Assembly (NCBI RefSeq): GCF_022601895.1
Contig: NZ_JAKVIO010000030.1
Location: 1 to 54,831, forward strand
Length of the DNA stretch: 54,831 bases
Source of the DNA: Sphingomonas sp. LaA6.9
Lineage (GTDB): Bacteria > Pseudomonadota > Alphaproteobacteria > Sphingomonadales > Sphingomonadaceae
Direction of reading: 5' to 3'
The notes under the pieces are model-generated. The model saw only the letters and a program-made list of their open reading frames with translations, was not told where the DNA came from and ran no database searches. Position numbers and translations under genes: made by a program. Positions 7,676 through 15,971 of the stretch are shown one piece after another. Within the stretch, counting starts at the first letter, position 1. Every line of letters starts with the position of its first letter.

Positions 7676-8047
7676 ATGGGAGTACGCTTCGAGCAGGGCA
7701 GCACAAGGAAGGTCATCATAATCGGCCCACTCGCGTTCAAGCTGCCCAAGGGTGCCGTCGGCAGGCGCTGCAATCTCCACGAACAAGGGGTCTGGGAGAG
7801 AAATCGGGCTCACGAATCGCGAGGACCACGCCTGTGCCCGGTTCGATGGTGTGCGCCCGGTGGATGGCTGCTGATCATGGCTGCAGCAGCACCTGCTCCT
7901 CTCGACTTCGACATCTGGGCGCTCGATGATTTCTGGGACTACTGTCCGGGTGACGATGAATGGCCGGGGGAGCCTAAAGCGGCTGACTGGGGTGTCTTTC
8001 AGGGGCGACTTGTCATGGTGGACTACTCCACCCCAGCGCTGACCTAA
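7676..8047 (+). CDS. Hypothetical island protein
   Basis: 123 aa starting MGVRFEQGSTRKVIIIGPLAFKLPKG, with a good Shine-Dalgarno (AAGGAG) 8 nt before the ATG. It is the only rightward gene in the island and lies between the SieB-like gene and the resolvase. The sequence is rich in Trp, Asp and Pro near the C terminus (DFDIWALDDFWDYCPGDDEWPG) and has three Cys residues. I do not recognise a family. A shorter minus-strand frame at 7613-7813 overlaps it but has no supporting features. Confidence 0.6.
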   Translation: MGVRFEQGSTRKVIIIGPLAFKLPKGAVGRRCNLHEQGVWERNRAHESRGPRLCPVRWCAPGGWLLIMAAAAPAPLDFDIWALDDFWDYCPGDDEWPGEPKAADWGVFQGRLVMVDYSTPALT

Positions 8048-8068
8048 TGTCCACTCAGGGGAACTAGG

Positions 8069-8089
8069 GCCCTGCGAAAAAAGCAGGGC
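8069..8089. terminator. Hairpin between convergent island genes
   Basis: A 7-bp perfect stem, GCCCTGC (8069-8075) and GCAGGGC (8083-8089), has the A-rich loop GAAAAAA. It lies between the stops of the hypothetical gene (8047) and the resolvase (8111). There is no clear U-tract on either strand. Confidence 0.4.
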
Positions 8090-8110
8090 ATCTCGCCCCC
8101 GAGCGAAAAC

Positions 8111-8665
8111 TTAGGCCACCTCAGCATCCCGCAGGCGGTATATGGTGGACCGAGCGACCCCGAGGCGCTTCGCGAGGGCTGCGGGGCGTTCGCCTCCTGC
8201 CAGCGCGGTCTTGATTTCCGCCGCGTCGATGGTCGCCGGGCGTCCCTTGTAGACCCCCTTGGCCTTCGCGGCCTCGATCCCGTCCTTCTGGCGCTCGGCC
8301 CTGATGTCCGCTTCGAACTCCGCCACGGCAGCCAGGACGGCGAGTGTCAGCTTGCCGGTTGATGTTGAGGTATCAATCCCCGCCTGTTGCAGGACGCGGA
8401 ACGATGCGCCCTTCTCCGTCACGCGGGCAATGATCTGGTGGAGGTCGATGACGGAGCGCGCCAGCCGGTCGAGGCGGGTGACAACGAGGGTGTCCCCTTC
8501 CCGGATGAAGTCGAGTGCAAGGTTCAGCTGCTCACGGTCGCTGGCCTTCCGTCCGCTCTTCTTCTCGGCAAACACCTTGGTGCACCCGGCATCCTTCAGG
8601 GCCTCCAACTGCACCTCAAGGGACTGGCCAGTGGATGATACGCGGGCGTAACCGATAACTGACAT
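8111..8665 (-). CDS. Tn3-type serine resolvase (no transposase nearby)
   Basis: 184 aa starting MSVIGYARVSS. The frame continues upstream to 8731, but GGGAG before 8665 sets the start. Catalytic Ser10 with R8, the TRLDRLARS motif near residues 66-74 carrying the catalytic arginines, the long E helix, and a C-terminal helix-turn-helix (GERPAALAKRLGVARSTIYRL) define a small serine recombinase of the resolvase/invertase class. It would resolve cointegrates or dimers at the res site directly upstream. No tnpA or Tn3-type terminal repeat is recognised, so it is either a transposon remnant or a stand-alone resolution module of the island. Confidence 0.92.
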   Translation of the reverse strand: MSVIGYARVSSTGQSLEVQLEALKDAGCTKVFAEKKSGRKASDREQLNLALDFIREGDTLVVTRLDRLARSVIDLHQIIARVTEKGASFRVLQQAGIDTSTSTGKLTLAVLAAVAEFEADIRAERQKDGIEAAKAKGVYKGRPATIDAAEIKTALAGGERPAALAKRLGVARSTIYRLRDAEVA

Positions 8666-8676
8666 GTGAAACTCCC

Positions 8677-8793
8677 TGTCCGATTTGGGTCTAGAGCCTC
8701 GCCAGTAGCTGTCCGACAAATGACATGTCAACCCATATCGGACGCAATGGCGACAGGGATAGGACGTCCGCTATGAGTATACCCATATCGGAC
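8677..8793. promoter_or_regulatory. res site with three resolvase-binding subsites
   Basis: Site I is 8766-8793 (28 bp; GTCCG and CGGAC ends, central AT at 8779-8780). Site II is 8710-8743 (34 bp; TGTCCGACAAAT with CCATATCGGACG). Site III starts with TGTCCGAT at 8677 and spans about 25 bp. The 22-bp gap between I and II and the subsite lengths copy the Tn3/gamma-delta res plan, with site III nearest the resolvase start. The resolvase promoter must lie within this region. Confidence 0.8.
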
Positions 8794-9343
8794 CATCAGC
8801 TCTGTCGACCCATCCCTCACATTCGAGACCAGTACTCGTCCTCGCCCACTCCGCCCCTACTTTCTTTGCAGGCCGTTTCGACAATGGGCCTCGGCCTAGT
8901 CATTGGGATAGGACCAAGGCGAGTTAGCAACCACGCTCACTGGGCAACCACCCCGATGGGGGGAAATGCGCTGTTGCGAGCGTAGGTATGGGCCTTCGAA
9001 AATCTGCACCAAATCTAACCGGCCTGCATCTCTCGTTGGTCGATGGGTCTCCCGAGGCGAACTGACCTCGGGGTGACCATCGTGACCGAGAGTTGCGGCT
9101 TGTGCCTGAAGACCATCCTGCTCCAGCCCCTTTCCTCGTCCTTTTTGAAGGGGATGGGGAAAGGGTTGGCGAGGTCTGCCCCACGTCGACTTTCTTCCAC
9201 GCCGGTCCGCCTTCGATGCCCCCAAGATTGAAGTGTCCGAAGTGCTCCCGGCATGATGCTTTCTGTCAGGCTTGCTTGACGGTCTTGAGCTTGGTCGAGC
9301 TGTGAGGTGTGGCTCTATAAGAAGGGGTAATTATCGGTGTGCC
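8794..9343. other. 550-bp gap with hairpins, no convincing gene
   Basis: Several overlapping open frames of up to 109 codons exist on both strands, but none has a good start or a recognisable product. The region holds a perfect 7-bp hairpin (CCCGAGG 9051-9057 with CCTCGGG 9066-9072) and a nested hairpin (CCCTTTCC 9128-9135 with GGAAAGGG 9158-9165, enclosing CCTT/AAGG). It lies downstream of the polymerase gene, so the second structure might end that transcript. A small RNA is possible but unsupported. Confidence 0.5.
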
Positions 9344-11854
9344 TCACGCGAACATGTACGTCGCGTCCAGCACGCTTCGAAGATCGAGTTCACCCTTGTT
9401 CGGCAGGGGCGGAACTTTCGCGCGCAGCTTGGCATCGTCGAGTTGTCCAAGAATCTCAGCGCGGAACTGGGCCAACGGGTCTGCTTCGTACATGGTCACG
9501 AAAGTCTCCCGCAGGAGCCGCGAGAGGCAGGCTGTGTCAGCCGCATGCGTTCCGAAGCTGTCATGAATGACGGCGATGTCGGTGATGCCTTCGTCGGCCG
9601 CAGCCAATACGGTCAACATCAGGTGGGCGGAATCCAGCGAGTGGACGAAGTTCGGTGCAATGCCGCTCAGTGCCCGCTTGCCATTTGTGAGGCGAAGGTC
9701 AGGGTCTTCGATGAAGTTCGATAGCGTGGGCGGACGCTCGTCGATCAACCCCAATTGCATGCGCTTTCCGCGAAACATCACCTCGGTCTTTTTCAGCTCG
9801 GTGTTCGGGTAGCGCTGTAGGACCGGAAGCCCTGCAGGCGATGTCCACCATATTGGTTGGTCAGCGTCGTTCATCACCTTGGCGGCGGAACGCAGCCATT
9901 TCATGGCTCCGCTCGCGGCTGGAACCGTTTCTTCAATCAGCTTGAACAGCCGGGTGGACAGCCACCGTGCAGCATCGAAGTTATCGGCACCCAGAAGATG
10001 TGGCGGAGCGCCGCTTGCCTTCGCCGCATCGTCGAGGTCATCCAGTTCCTTGACGATCTGCTCGGTCATGCTGAACGCTTTTGCCGAGTAGACGTACGTC
10101 ATGCACGGACGCTTCACGAGACCTCGGGTAATCTTGCCGCCCTTCCACGATCCAGCGAGGGAGTCGTTGCTCTCGTCCACCATCGCCTGCGCCTTCGCTG
10201 CGACCAAAGCGTAGATGTCCCCCGGCCTGCCTGTGGCAACCAAGTTCACATGCGGGGCCGCATCGGTGTCCCGCAGGAGCGCCGTGAGATGCTGCAGGCC
10301 CGAGTTCGATCCGTCGATGGCGATAGGCAGGCGCGAGACAAGCTCAGCGCCCTGCTCGACATAGCCCGCCCACTCGAAACATGCGGCCAGCGCCGCCCAC
10401 GGTTTATCGGCTCTCGTCCAGAACCGCTGACCGTCCAGCGGGTCTTTCGCGCTGTCGAGGATGGCTGCGGTGTTGGCGTCTACCCACTCAATGCGGTCAT
10501 CGAAGCTGACCTTGTCGATGCCGAACACATTGGCGACGTGGATAGCCAGCCATCGCGCGCCGTTTGCGCCCAGCGCCTTGCCTTGAGAGAACTCCAGCAG
10601 CGAGCGTCCGGTATCGCCAGCCTGCGGATGAGGTCCGGCCTGAGGGATGGGATAGACCCGGCCACGCCAGTCGAGGTCGTGCGGGAAATAGATCGCCGGA
10701 AAATCGGCCAGCTTGCGGGCAACCCAGAGTTGCTGTGCGAGGGCGAAGCGCTTGCTCTTGCCCCTTGCATTGCGGGCGTGGACTTGTGCCCTCGCGCGTT
10801 TCCAGTCGACTTCCAGCTTGGTGCCTTTTGCAGCGGTTTCGGGGCGCTCAGGCAGCGGCTCAAGGTCACGCAGCGGAAGACCCGCCATACCGCCACCGCT
10901 TTCGCTGATGGCTTCCATGACGTCCAGAACGCGCCGGTTGATGCGCCATGCGGTGTTCTGGATTGTGTTCACCCCCCGATAGACAGGGTCGATGTCCATG
11001 CCTTTCAACTCTTCGAGATACGGCCGCGCATAGGATTGCACCAACTGATTGCCGATAGGCGGTTCAAGATAACCGCCATCGGTTGGCGTCGTCCAAGGAC
11101 GTGGCGGGACGACCATCGGCAACGGCAGAGGATCGAGAAGTTCACAGCGTTTGTGCTGTTTTTCGAGCCACGAGAGAGCCTTGTCGGACATTTCCAGTCG
11201 ATATTCGTGACGGTAGTCCTTGCTACGGTTCTTCTTATTCAGCGTAAGCTCGAACAGCCCCGTAGCGTCCGCAGCAAGTTCGAGTAGTTTCGTTCCGAGC
11301 AGCAGCTTCTCCCTTGGCTCCCAATGCAGCGCTACGCCCTCGGCCTCGTGAATGGCCGTAACGGCGCGCTGTCGTTTGGCGCTGACCACCGAACGGCCTG
11401 CAAGGCTCCGCTGAACACCTTCGGCACCGGCGGGGTTCGCTCTAGCGAACTCCATGCCCTGTATGTGGTCCATGACAGCCCGCGCGACCATGTTCGCCGC
11501 GCTCTGTGCGCCAAGCTGTTGAGCGCCTGCCTGAATGGCACAGCGAAGCGTCAGGTACGCAAGCGCCTTCGGGTCTACGTCGTATGGCTTGAGGAGACCG
11601 AAAGCGACATGACGTCGGCCCGCACGGCCTGCCTTGCCTGACGCAAGGAACTCTTCGATTGCTTTGACAGTTGGCTCAAATGCCTGCCGCAGCATGGCCC
11701 GTCCGGGAGGAAGTGATGCTTCGTCAGCCTGTGGCCCGAACGCATCCATCCAAGATGCCGTCCGCTTGTTGCGGTACTGAGCCTGACCGATGGCGCGAGA
11801 CTCCGCTTCGAGGCCCCGCTGGCCCTCCATGAGATCAACTTCGACTTCTGACAT
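9344..11854 (-). CDS. T7-like single-subunit DNA-directed RNA polymerase
   Basis: 836 aa (T7 RNAP is 883). It aligns with T7 from end to end by eye. DWRGRVYP is at 395-402. IAIDGSNSGLQH has catalytic Asp514 (T7 D537). KRPCMTYVY has Lys581 and Tyr589 (T7 K631 and Y639, same spacing). SGIAPNFVHSLDSAH is at 730-744, and IHDSFGTHAAD has Asp765 (T7 D812). The polymerase ends in Phe-Ala as T7 does. The specificity-loop region is divergent, so its promoter should differ from T7. It starts 47 bp after the hsdR stop on the same strand and has only a weak ribosome site; a second in-frame ATG is at 11830. All catalytic residues are intact although no phage structural genes accompany it. Confidence 0.95.
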   Translation of the reverse strand: MSEVEVDLMEGQRGLEAESRAIGQAQYRNKRTASWMDAFGPQADEASLPPGRAMLRQAFEPTVKAIEEFLASGKAGRAGRRHVAFGLLKPYDVDPKALAYLTLRCAIQAGAQQLGAQSAANMVARAVMDHIQGMEFARANPAGAEGVQRSLAGRSVVSAKRQRAVTAIHEAEGVALHWEPREKLLLGTKLLELAADATGLFELTLNKKNRSKDYRHEYRLEMSDKALSWLEKQHKRCELLDPLPLPMVVPPRPWTTPTDGGYLEPPIGNQLVQSYARPYLEELKGMDIDPVYRGVNTIQNTAWRINRRVLDVMEAISESGGGMAGLPLRDLEPLPERPETAAKGTKLEVDWKRARAQVHARNARGKSKRFALAQQLWVARKLADFPAIYFPHDLDWRGRVYPIPQAGPHPQAGDTGRSLLEFSQGKALGANGARWLAIHVANVFGIDKVSFDDRIEWVDANTAAILDSAKDPLDGQRFWTRADKPWAALAACFEWAGYVEQGAELVSRLPIAIDGSNSGLQHLTALLRDTDAAPHVNLVATGRPGDIYALVAAKAQAMVDESNDSLAGSWKGGKITRGLVKRPCMTYVYSAKAFSMTEQIVKELDDLDDAAKASGAPPHLLGADNFDAARWLSTRLFKLIEETVPAASGAMKWLRSAAKVMNDADQPIWWTSPAGLPVLQRYPNTELKKTEVMFRGKRMQLGLIDERPPTLSNFIEDPDLRLTNGKRALSGIAPNFVHSLDSAHLMLTVLAAADEGITDIAVIHDSFGTHAADTACLSRLLRETFVTMYEADPLAQFRAEILGQLDDAKLRAKVPPLPNKGELDLRSVLDATYMFA

Positions 11855-11901
11855 AGACCGGACTTGCTTATCGTGATGGTAGGAAGACTGGGTTGAAGCA
11901 G

Positions 11902-14900
11902 TTACGGTGCCGCCGCTTCCGGCCCCTGCCCAGCCGCTCTCAACGCCTCATAGAGCTGCCCCGGCCCCAGCAGAATGTCCTTGAGACCCGCACGGACCTT
12001 GTCGGACCCGAGTGCCTGTTGGCTCATCTTCTGGTGAGCGTCTAGGGCGTCGATGATGGCGTTCAGGAGTTCATTGTCGAGCGTGGGCGACGAGGCGAAC
12101 TGAGCCTTGCTGTTGTTCTGCGCCTGCGTGACGAGTTCCTCGGACTCCAGCAGCTTGCCCCTGATAACCTCGTTCACATAGACGAGCTGGTCGCCATCGG
12201 TGAGGTCGCCATCGAACAAATCGTTCACGCGCTCGATGATCTCGCGCAGGAGGGCTTTCTGCCTCTCCTGAAGCGTCCCCGAGCCCGCATCCCCCACCGG
12301 CGCGATCTTTGGTGCTTCAGCGTCTCCGAGGATCATCGGCTGCTTGCCGAGCTTCTTGAGGGCGTGGTGGGTGAGGACGAGCTGCGACACGTCGACCGTC
12401 GTCCGCTCGCGCCCGAAATCAAGGAGGCGGACCAGATACTTGAAGAACAGGAAGCGCTTCTCGATGTCCGTGTTGCCGTAGTCGAACATCTGGCTGAGGA
12501 AGGTGTAGATGCGGATGAAGGTCTGCGCATCCGCCTTGAACATACTGAGCGCGTTCATTTCGTCGGACGCCGCAGCCGCTGCCTTCTGATCCTCCAGTTC
12601 CTCGGCGTTAGCCTTCGATTCCTTGGCAGCCGCGAAGCGTTTCAGCAGTCTATCCGCGACGGGCCCGACGGCTCCCGCCAAATCACCTTGAGTGGACTTC
12701 GGGTCCATGACGACGGCAGCGACGCGATCCACTTCAAAGCTGTCGTACCAGCCGCCCGCGTCGAGCTTGGCGCGAAGATCGTAGACGATGTCGGGGTTAG
12801 TCACGCCTTGGAGCTCGGCGGTCTCAAAATAGGTCCGGAACGCGGCGAGCACGTCGTCGGAGCTGTTCACGAAGTCGAGGACGTACGTCGTGTCTTTGCC
12901 TGGATGGGCACGGTTGAGGCGCGACAGTGTCTGCACGGCCTGAACACCCGCCAGCCGCCGGTCGACGTACATGCCGCAGAGCAACGGCTGGTCGAAGCCG
13001 GTCTGGAACTTGTTGGCGACGAGGAGCAGGTGATAGTCCTCCGCCTTGAAGGCGTCGCGTATGTCACTGCCCTTCAGGTTCGGGTTCAACTCCTTGCTCG
13101 CCTCGCTCAGCGGCTCAGGAAAGGAGTCGGGATCATTGACCTCGCCCGAGAAAGCAACGAGCGTTCCGAGCGGGTAACCTTGGCCCTTGATATATTTGTC
13201 GATAGCGAGCTTCCAGCGCACAGCCTCCTTGCGGCTGCTGAGCACGACCATCGCCTTCGCCTTGCCCTCCAGCAGCGGCTGGACGTTCTCACGGAAGTGC
13301 TCGACGACGATCTGGACCTTCTGGACGATGTTGTAGGGATGCAGCGAGACCCACTGCATGATCCCCTTCATCGCGGTCGAGCGCTCGACCTCGTCGTCGC
13401 CCATCTCCTGGCCGCCATGAGCGAGCTTGAAGGCCAGTTTGTAGGGTGTGTAGTTCTTGAGGACGTCGAGGATAAAGCCCTCTTCGATGGCCTGCCGCAT
13501 CGAGTAGACGTGGAATGGCTCGGGGAGCCCGCCGACTTGCTTGGGACGCCCGAAGAGCTGCAGCGTCTTGGCCTTGGGCGTCGCGGTGAAGGCGACGTAG
13601 GTCACGCCCTTGTCACTCGCCCGCGAGGCCATCTGGGCAGCCAGCAGGTCCTCCGTGTCGATCTCGCCGCCGTCGTGCAGTTCGGCGACCTCCTCGGGAG
13701 AGAGCACCTCCTTGAGCTTCGCCGCCGCTTCGCCCGTCTGCGAGCTGTGCGCCTCGTCCGCGATCACCGCGAAGCGCTTGCCCTCGGTTGCCGCCAAGTC
13801 TCGCACGGCCTGCAGTGCATAGGGGAAGGTCTGGATGGTGCAGACTATGATCTTCTTGCCGGCCTTCAGCGCTTCAGCGAGCTGACCGCTCTTACTACCG
13901 CTGTCACTCTTGATCGTCTCGACGACGCCAGTGGTCCGTTGGAAATCAAACAGGGCGTCCTGCAGCTGACCGTCAATCACCCGGCGGTCGGAGACGACGA
14001 TCACCGTAGAGAACAGCTTCTCGTCGTTCTCGTCGTGCAGCTCGGACAGGAAGTGTGCGGTCCATGCGATGGAGTTGGTCTTGCCTGATCCCGCCGAGTG
14101 CTGGACCAGATATTTCCCGCCCACGCCTTCAGCCAACACCGCTGCCTGCAGTTCCCGCGTGACATCGAGCTGGTGGTAGCGCGGGAAGATGATCGAGCGG
14201 ATGTTCTTTTTCTCGTCACGCTGCGTGACGAGGTAGCGGCCGAGCAGTTCGAGCCAGCTGTCGCGCTGCCACACCCGCTCCCACAGATAACCCGTGGGAT
14301 GACCGAAGGGCTGCGTGGGGTTGCCTTTGCCGCCACGGTCGCCCTGGTTGAACGGCAGGAAGAAGGTCTGCGGCCCCGCGAGCTTGGTCGTCATCATTAC
14401 CTCGCGGTTCGACACCGCGAAATGGACGAGCGCCCCCGATGGGAAGCTCAGCAGCGGCTCGCGCTCATGGCCCTTCTGCTGCGGCAGACGATCAAAGCGA
14501 TACTGGTTGACCGCATCCTCGACTGACTGGGTGAAGTCGGTCTTGAGCTCGACCGTGGCGACAGGGATCCCGTTCAGGAAGAGGACGAGGTCGATGCAGT
14601 TCTCTTTGGCGAGGCTGTAACGGACCTGCCGCACGACACGTAGGCGGTTAGCGTTGTAGCGAGCGACGACGTCCGGGTTCATGCCCATAGCCGGCTTGAA
14701 CTGCGCCAGCGCCATCATCCCACGCACGCCAATCGTCTCGACGCCATTGCGGAGCACATCGAGTGTTCCACGGTCATCGAGCGACTTGCGGACGCGGTCG
14801 AGCAGGATGCCCTCCGCAGAAGCCCCGTGGAGCTTGGTCAGACTCTCCCATGCCTTGGGCTGCGTCTCCTGAACCCAAGCGACCAGATCGGCCGGGAACA

Positions 14901-15015
14901 GCGCCCGCTTGCGATCATAGGCCTGCGCGTCGCCGAACTCGTAGAGCCAGCCCTTGGAGGCGAGTACGGCGCAAACCTCGCTCTCGAAGCTGATCTCCTG
15001 ATGCAGCGCGCTCAT
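11902..15015 (-). CDS. hsdR: Type I restriction enzyme, HsdR motor/nuclease subunit
   Basis: 1037 aa, normal for HsdR. The N-terminal PD-(D/E)xK nuclease has Asp142 and VELK (E156, K158). Walker A HSAGSGKT is at 306-313, a DEAH box (IADEAHSSQTGE) near 420, and helicase motif VI-like QTLSRLNRAHPGK follows. It translocates DNA and cleaves at a distance after recognition of unmethylated sites by the HsdS-HsdM complex. Its start overlaps the stop of the GIY-YIG gene by 4 bp, so translation is coupled. The domains look intact. Confidence 0.95.
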   Translation of the reverse strand: MSALHQEISFESEVCAVLASKGWLYEFGDAQAYDRKRALFPADLVAWVQETQPKAWESLTKLHGASAEGILLDRVRKSLDDRGTLDVLRNGVETIGVRGMMALAQFKPAMGMNPDVVARYNANRLRVVRQVRYSLAKENCIDLVLFLNGIPVATVELKTDFTQSVEDAVNQYRFDRLPQQKGHEREPLLSFPSGALVHFAVSNREVMMTTKLAGPQTFFLPFNQGDRGGKGNPTQPFGHPTGYLWERVWQRDSWLELLGRYLVTQRDEKKNIRSIIFPRYHQLDVTRELQAAVLAEGVGGKYLVQHSAGSGKTNSIAWTAHFLSELHDENDEKLFSTVIVVSDRRVIDGQLQDALFDFQRTTGVVETIKSDSGSKSGQLAEALKAGKKIIVCTIQTFPYALQAVRDLAATEGKRFAVIADEAHSSQTGEAAAKLKEVLSPEEVAELHDGGEIDTEDLLAAQMASRASDKGVTYVAFTATPKAKTLQLFGRPKQVGGLPEPFHVYSMRQAIEEGFILDVLKNYTPYKLAFKLAHGGQEMGDDEVERSTAMKGIMQWVSLHPYNIVQKVQIVVEHFRENVQPLLEGKAKAMVVLSSRKEAVRWKLAIDKYIKGQGYPLGTLVAFSGEVNDPDSFPEPLSEASKELNPNLKGSDIRDAFKAEDYHLLLVANKFQTGFDQPLLCGMYVDRRLAGVQAVQTLSRLNRAHPGKDTTYVLDFVNSSDDVLAAFRTYFETAELQGVTNPDIVYDLRAKLDAGGWYDSFEVDRVAAVVMDPKSTQGDLAGAVGPVADRLLKRFAAAKESKANAEELEDQKAAAAASDEMNALSMFKADAQTFIRIYTFLSQMFDYGNTDIEKRFLFFKYLVRLLDFGRERTTVDVSQLVLTHHALKKLGKQPMILGDAEAPKIAPVGDAGSGTLQERQKALLREIIERVNDLFDGDLTDGDQLVYVNEVIRGKLLESEELVTQAQNNSKAQFASSPTLDNELLNAIIDALDAHQKMSQQALGSDKVRAGLKDILLGPGQLYEALRAAGQGPEAAAP

Positions 15016-15971
15016 CTGATCGGTTCGTCAAACAGGGCGTCGACCTCGGCGTTCAATTTCTGCGCCTCCCATTCCTTGTAGCTTCGCCCAGTTGCCACCT
15101 GCTTCCAGTCCTTAGCGCCGTTTGCCGACCGGCCGGTCGCAACAGAGGCAGCCGCACTCGGACTCTTGAAAGCGTAATTCTGCAGAAACTGCCAACGCCC
15201 TTCGGCTTGGCCGATCACTCCTTCGCGACGAAGGTCCCGATAGAGCGATGCATATGAACTCGGCCCATGGGATTCGCGAGCCGAAGAACCGGTCAACACG
15301 ACGAACTCCCCAGCTTCATTCTGCACAGCCTCGGCCTTGAATCCGTCCTTCCGCATTTCTAACACGAACCGTGGCTCCGGATTGAATGGCGCGCTGACAG
15401 TCGATCCGATCTCTGGAACCGAGCTTGCCGGGCGCCGCACCGTAGACTGAGCTGGCACGGGTCGAGTTCGTTGGATGAACATGTCGACGCGAACGGCGGG
15501 AAGGACGATAAAGAGGTTCTCCAAGAACGCTTCCATCTTTGCGATGTCGGCCTCGCTGAGGATGGCGGGCGTTGGGCTCGTGTTGTTGTCGAGCGGCACA
15601 CGACCGATGGTGCGCGCCTCGGCGATCAGCCGAGCTTCAAGGTAGCGCACATGAGCTTTGTTGAGCTTGTTGGCTGCGGCCGTGATCAGGACGGCGCTGG
15701 TCCACCATTCCTTGCGGACGTCGTGACTGCGGATGCGGGCCGAGATGTCCTCGCCCTCGCCCACATAGGCGCGCGGCTCGCCCTCCTCTTCTCCAATTAA
15801 CAGGTAAACGCCCGCATAACTTGCCTCCGGCCGCGCCAGCGCCTCAGCGATCTGGGTGCGCGGAGCCATCAGCACATGGCCGGTCCAGTTGAACAGCTCG
15901 GCCGTCAGCATCCCATCCGGCCGACCGTCGATGTAGTAGAGCTCCAGCGAGCGGCCGACCGCTGAGCTCAT
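15012..15971 (-). CDS. GIY-YIG nuclease-domain protein with C-terminal DUF4357
   Basis: 319 aa. The GIY-YIG core is at about 53-90 (AGVYLLIG, then RAYVGEGEDISARIRSHD, with Arg79 as the likely catalytic arginine). The C-terminal part (FKSPSAAASVATGRSANGAKDW) matches the DUF4357 pattern seen at the end of proteins linked to restriction systems. It overlaps hsdS upstream and hsdR downstream by 4 bp each, so it is an integral member of this type I operon. The role is unknown: an accessory nuclease or DNA-binding adaptor is plausible. Whether the catalytic Glu is present needs an alignment. Confidence 0.8.
   Translation of the reverse strand: MSSAVGRSLELYYIDGRPDGMLTAELFNWTGHVLMAPRTQIAEALARPEASYAGVYLLIGEEEGEPRAYVGEGEDISARIRSHDVRKEWWTSAVLITAAANKLNKAHVRYLEARLIAEARTIGRVPLDNNTSPTPAILSEADIAKMEAFLENLFIVLPAVRVDMFIQRTRPVPAQSTVRRPASSVPEIGSTVSAPFNPEPRFVLEMRKDGFKAEAVQNEAGEFVVLTGSSARESHGPSSYASLYRDLRREGVIGQAEGRWQFLQNYAFKSPSAAASVATGRSANGAKDWKQVATGRSYKEWEAQKLNAEVDALFDEPIR

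Noticed and set aside
7613-7813. 66-codon minus-strand frame overlapping the 123-aa island gene
   Set aside because: No ribosome site and no recognisable family, while the opposite gene has a strong AAGGAG.
8725-8985. 86-codon frame starting in the res region
   Set aside because: It overlaps resolvase binding sites, lacks a ribosome site and has low-complexity composition.
9307-9325. TCTATAAGAAGGGG as an SP6/T7-like promoter
   Set aside because: A single copy pointing antisense into the polymerase gene; no repeat elsewhere supports it.
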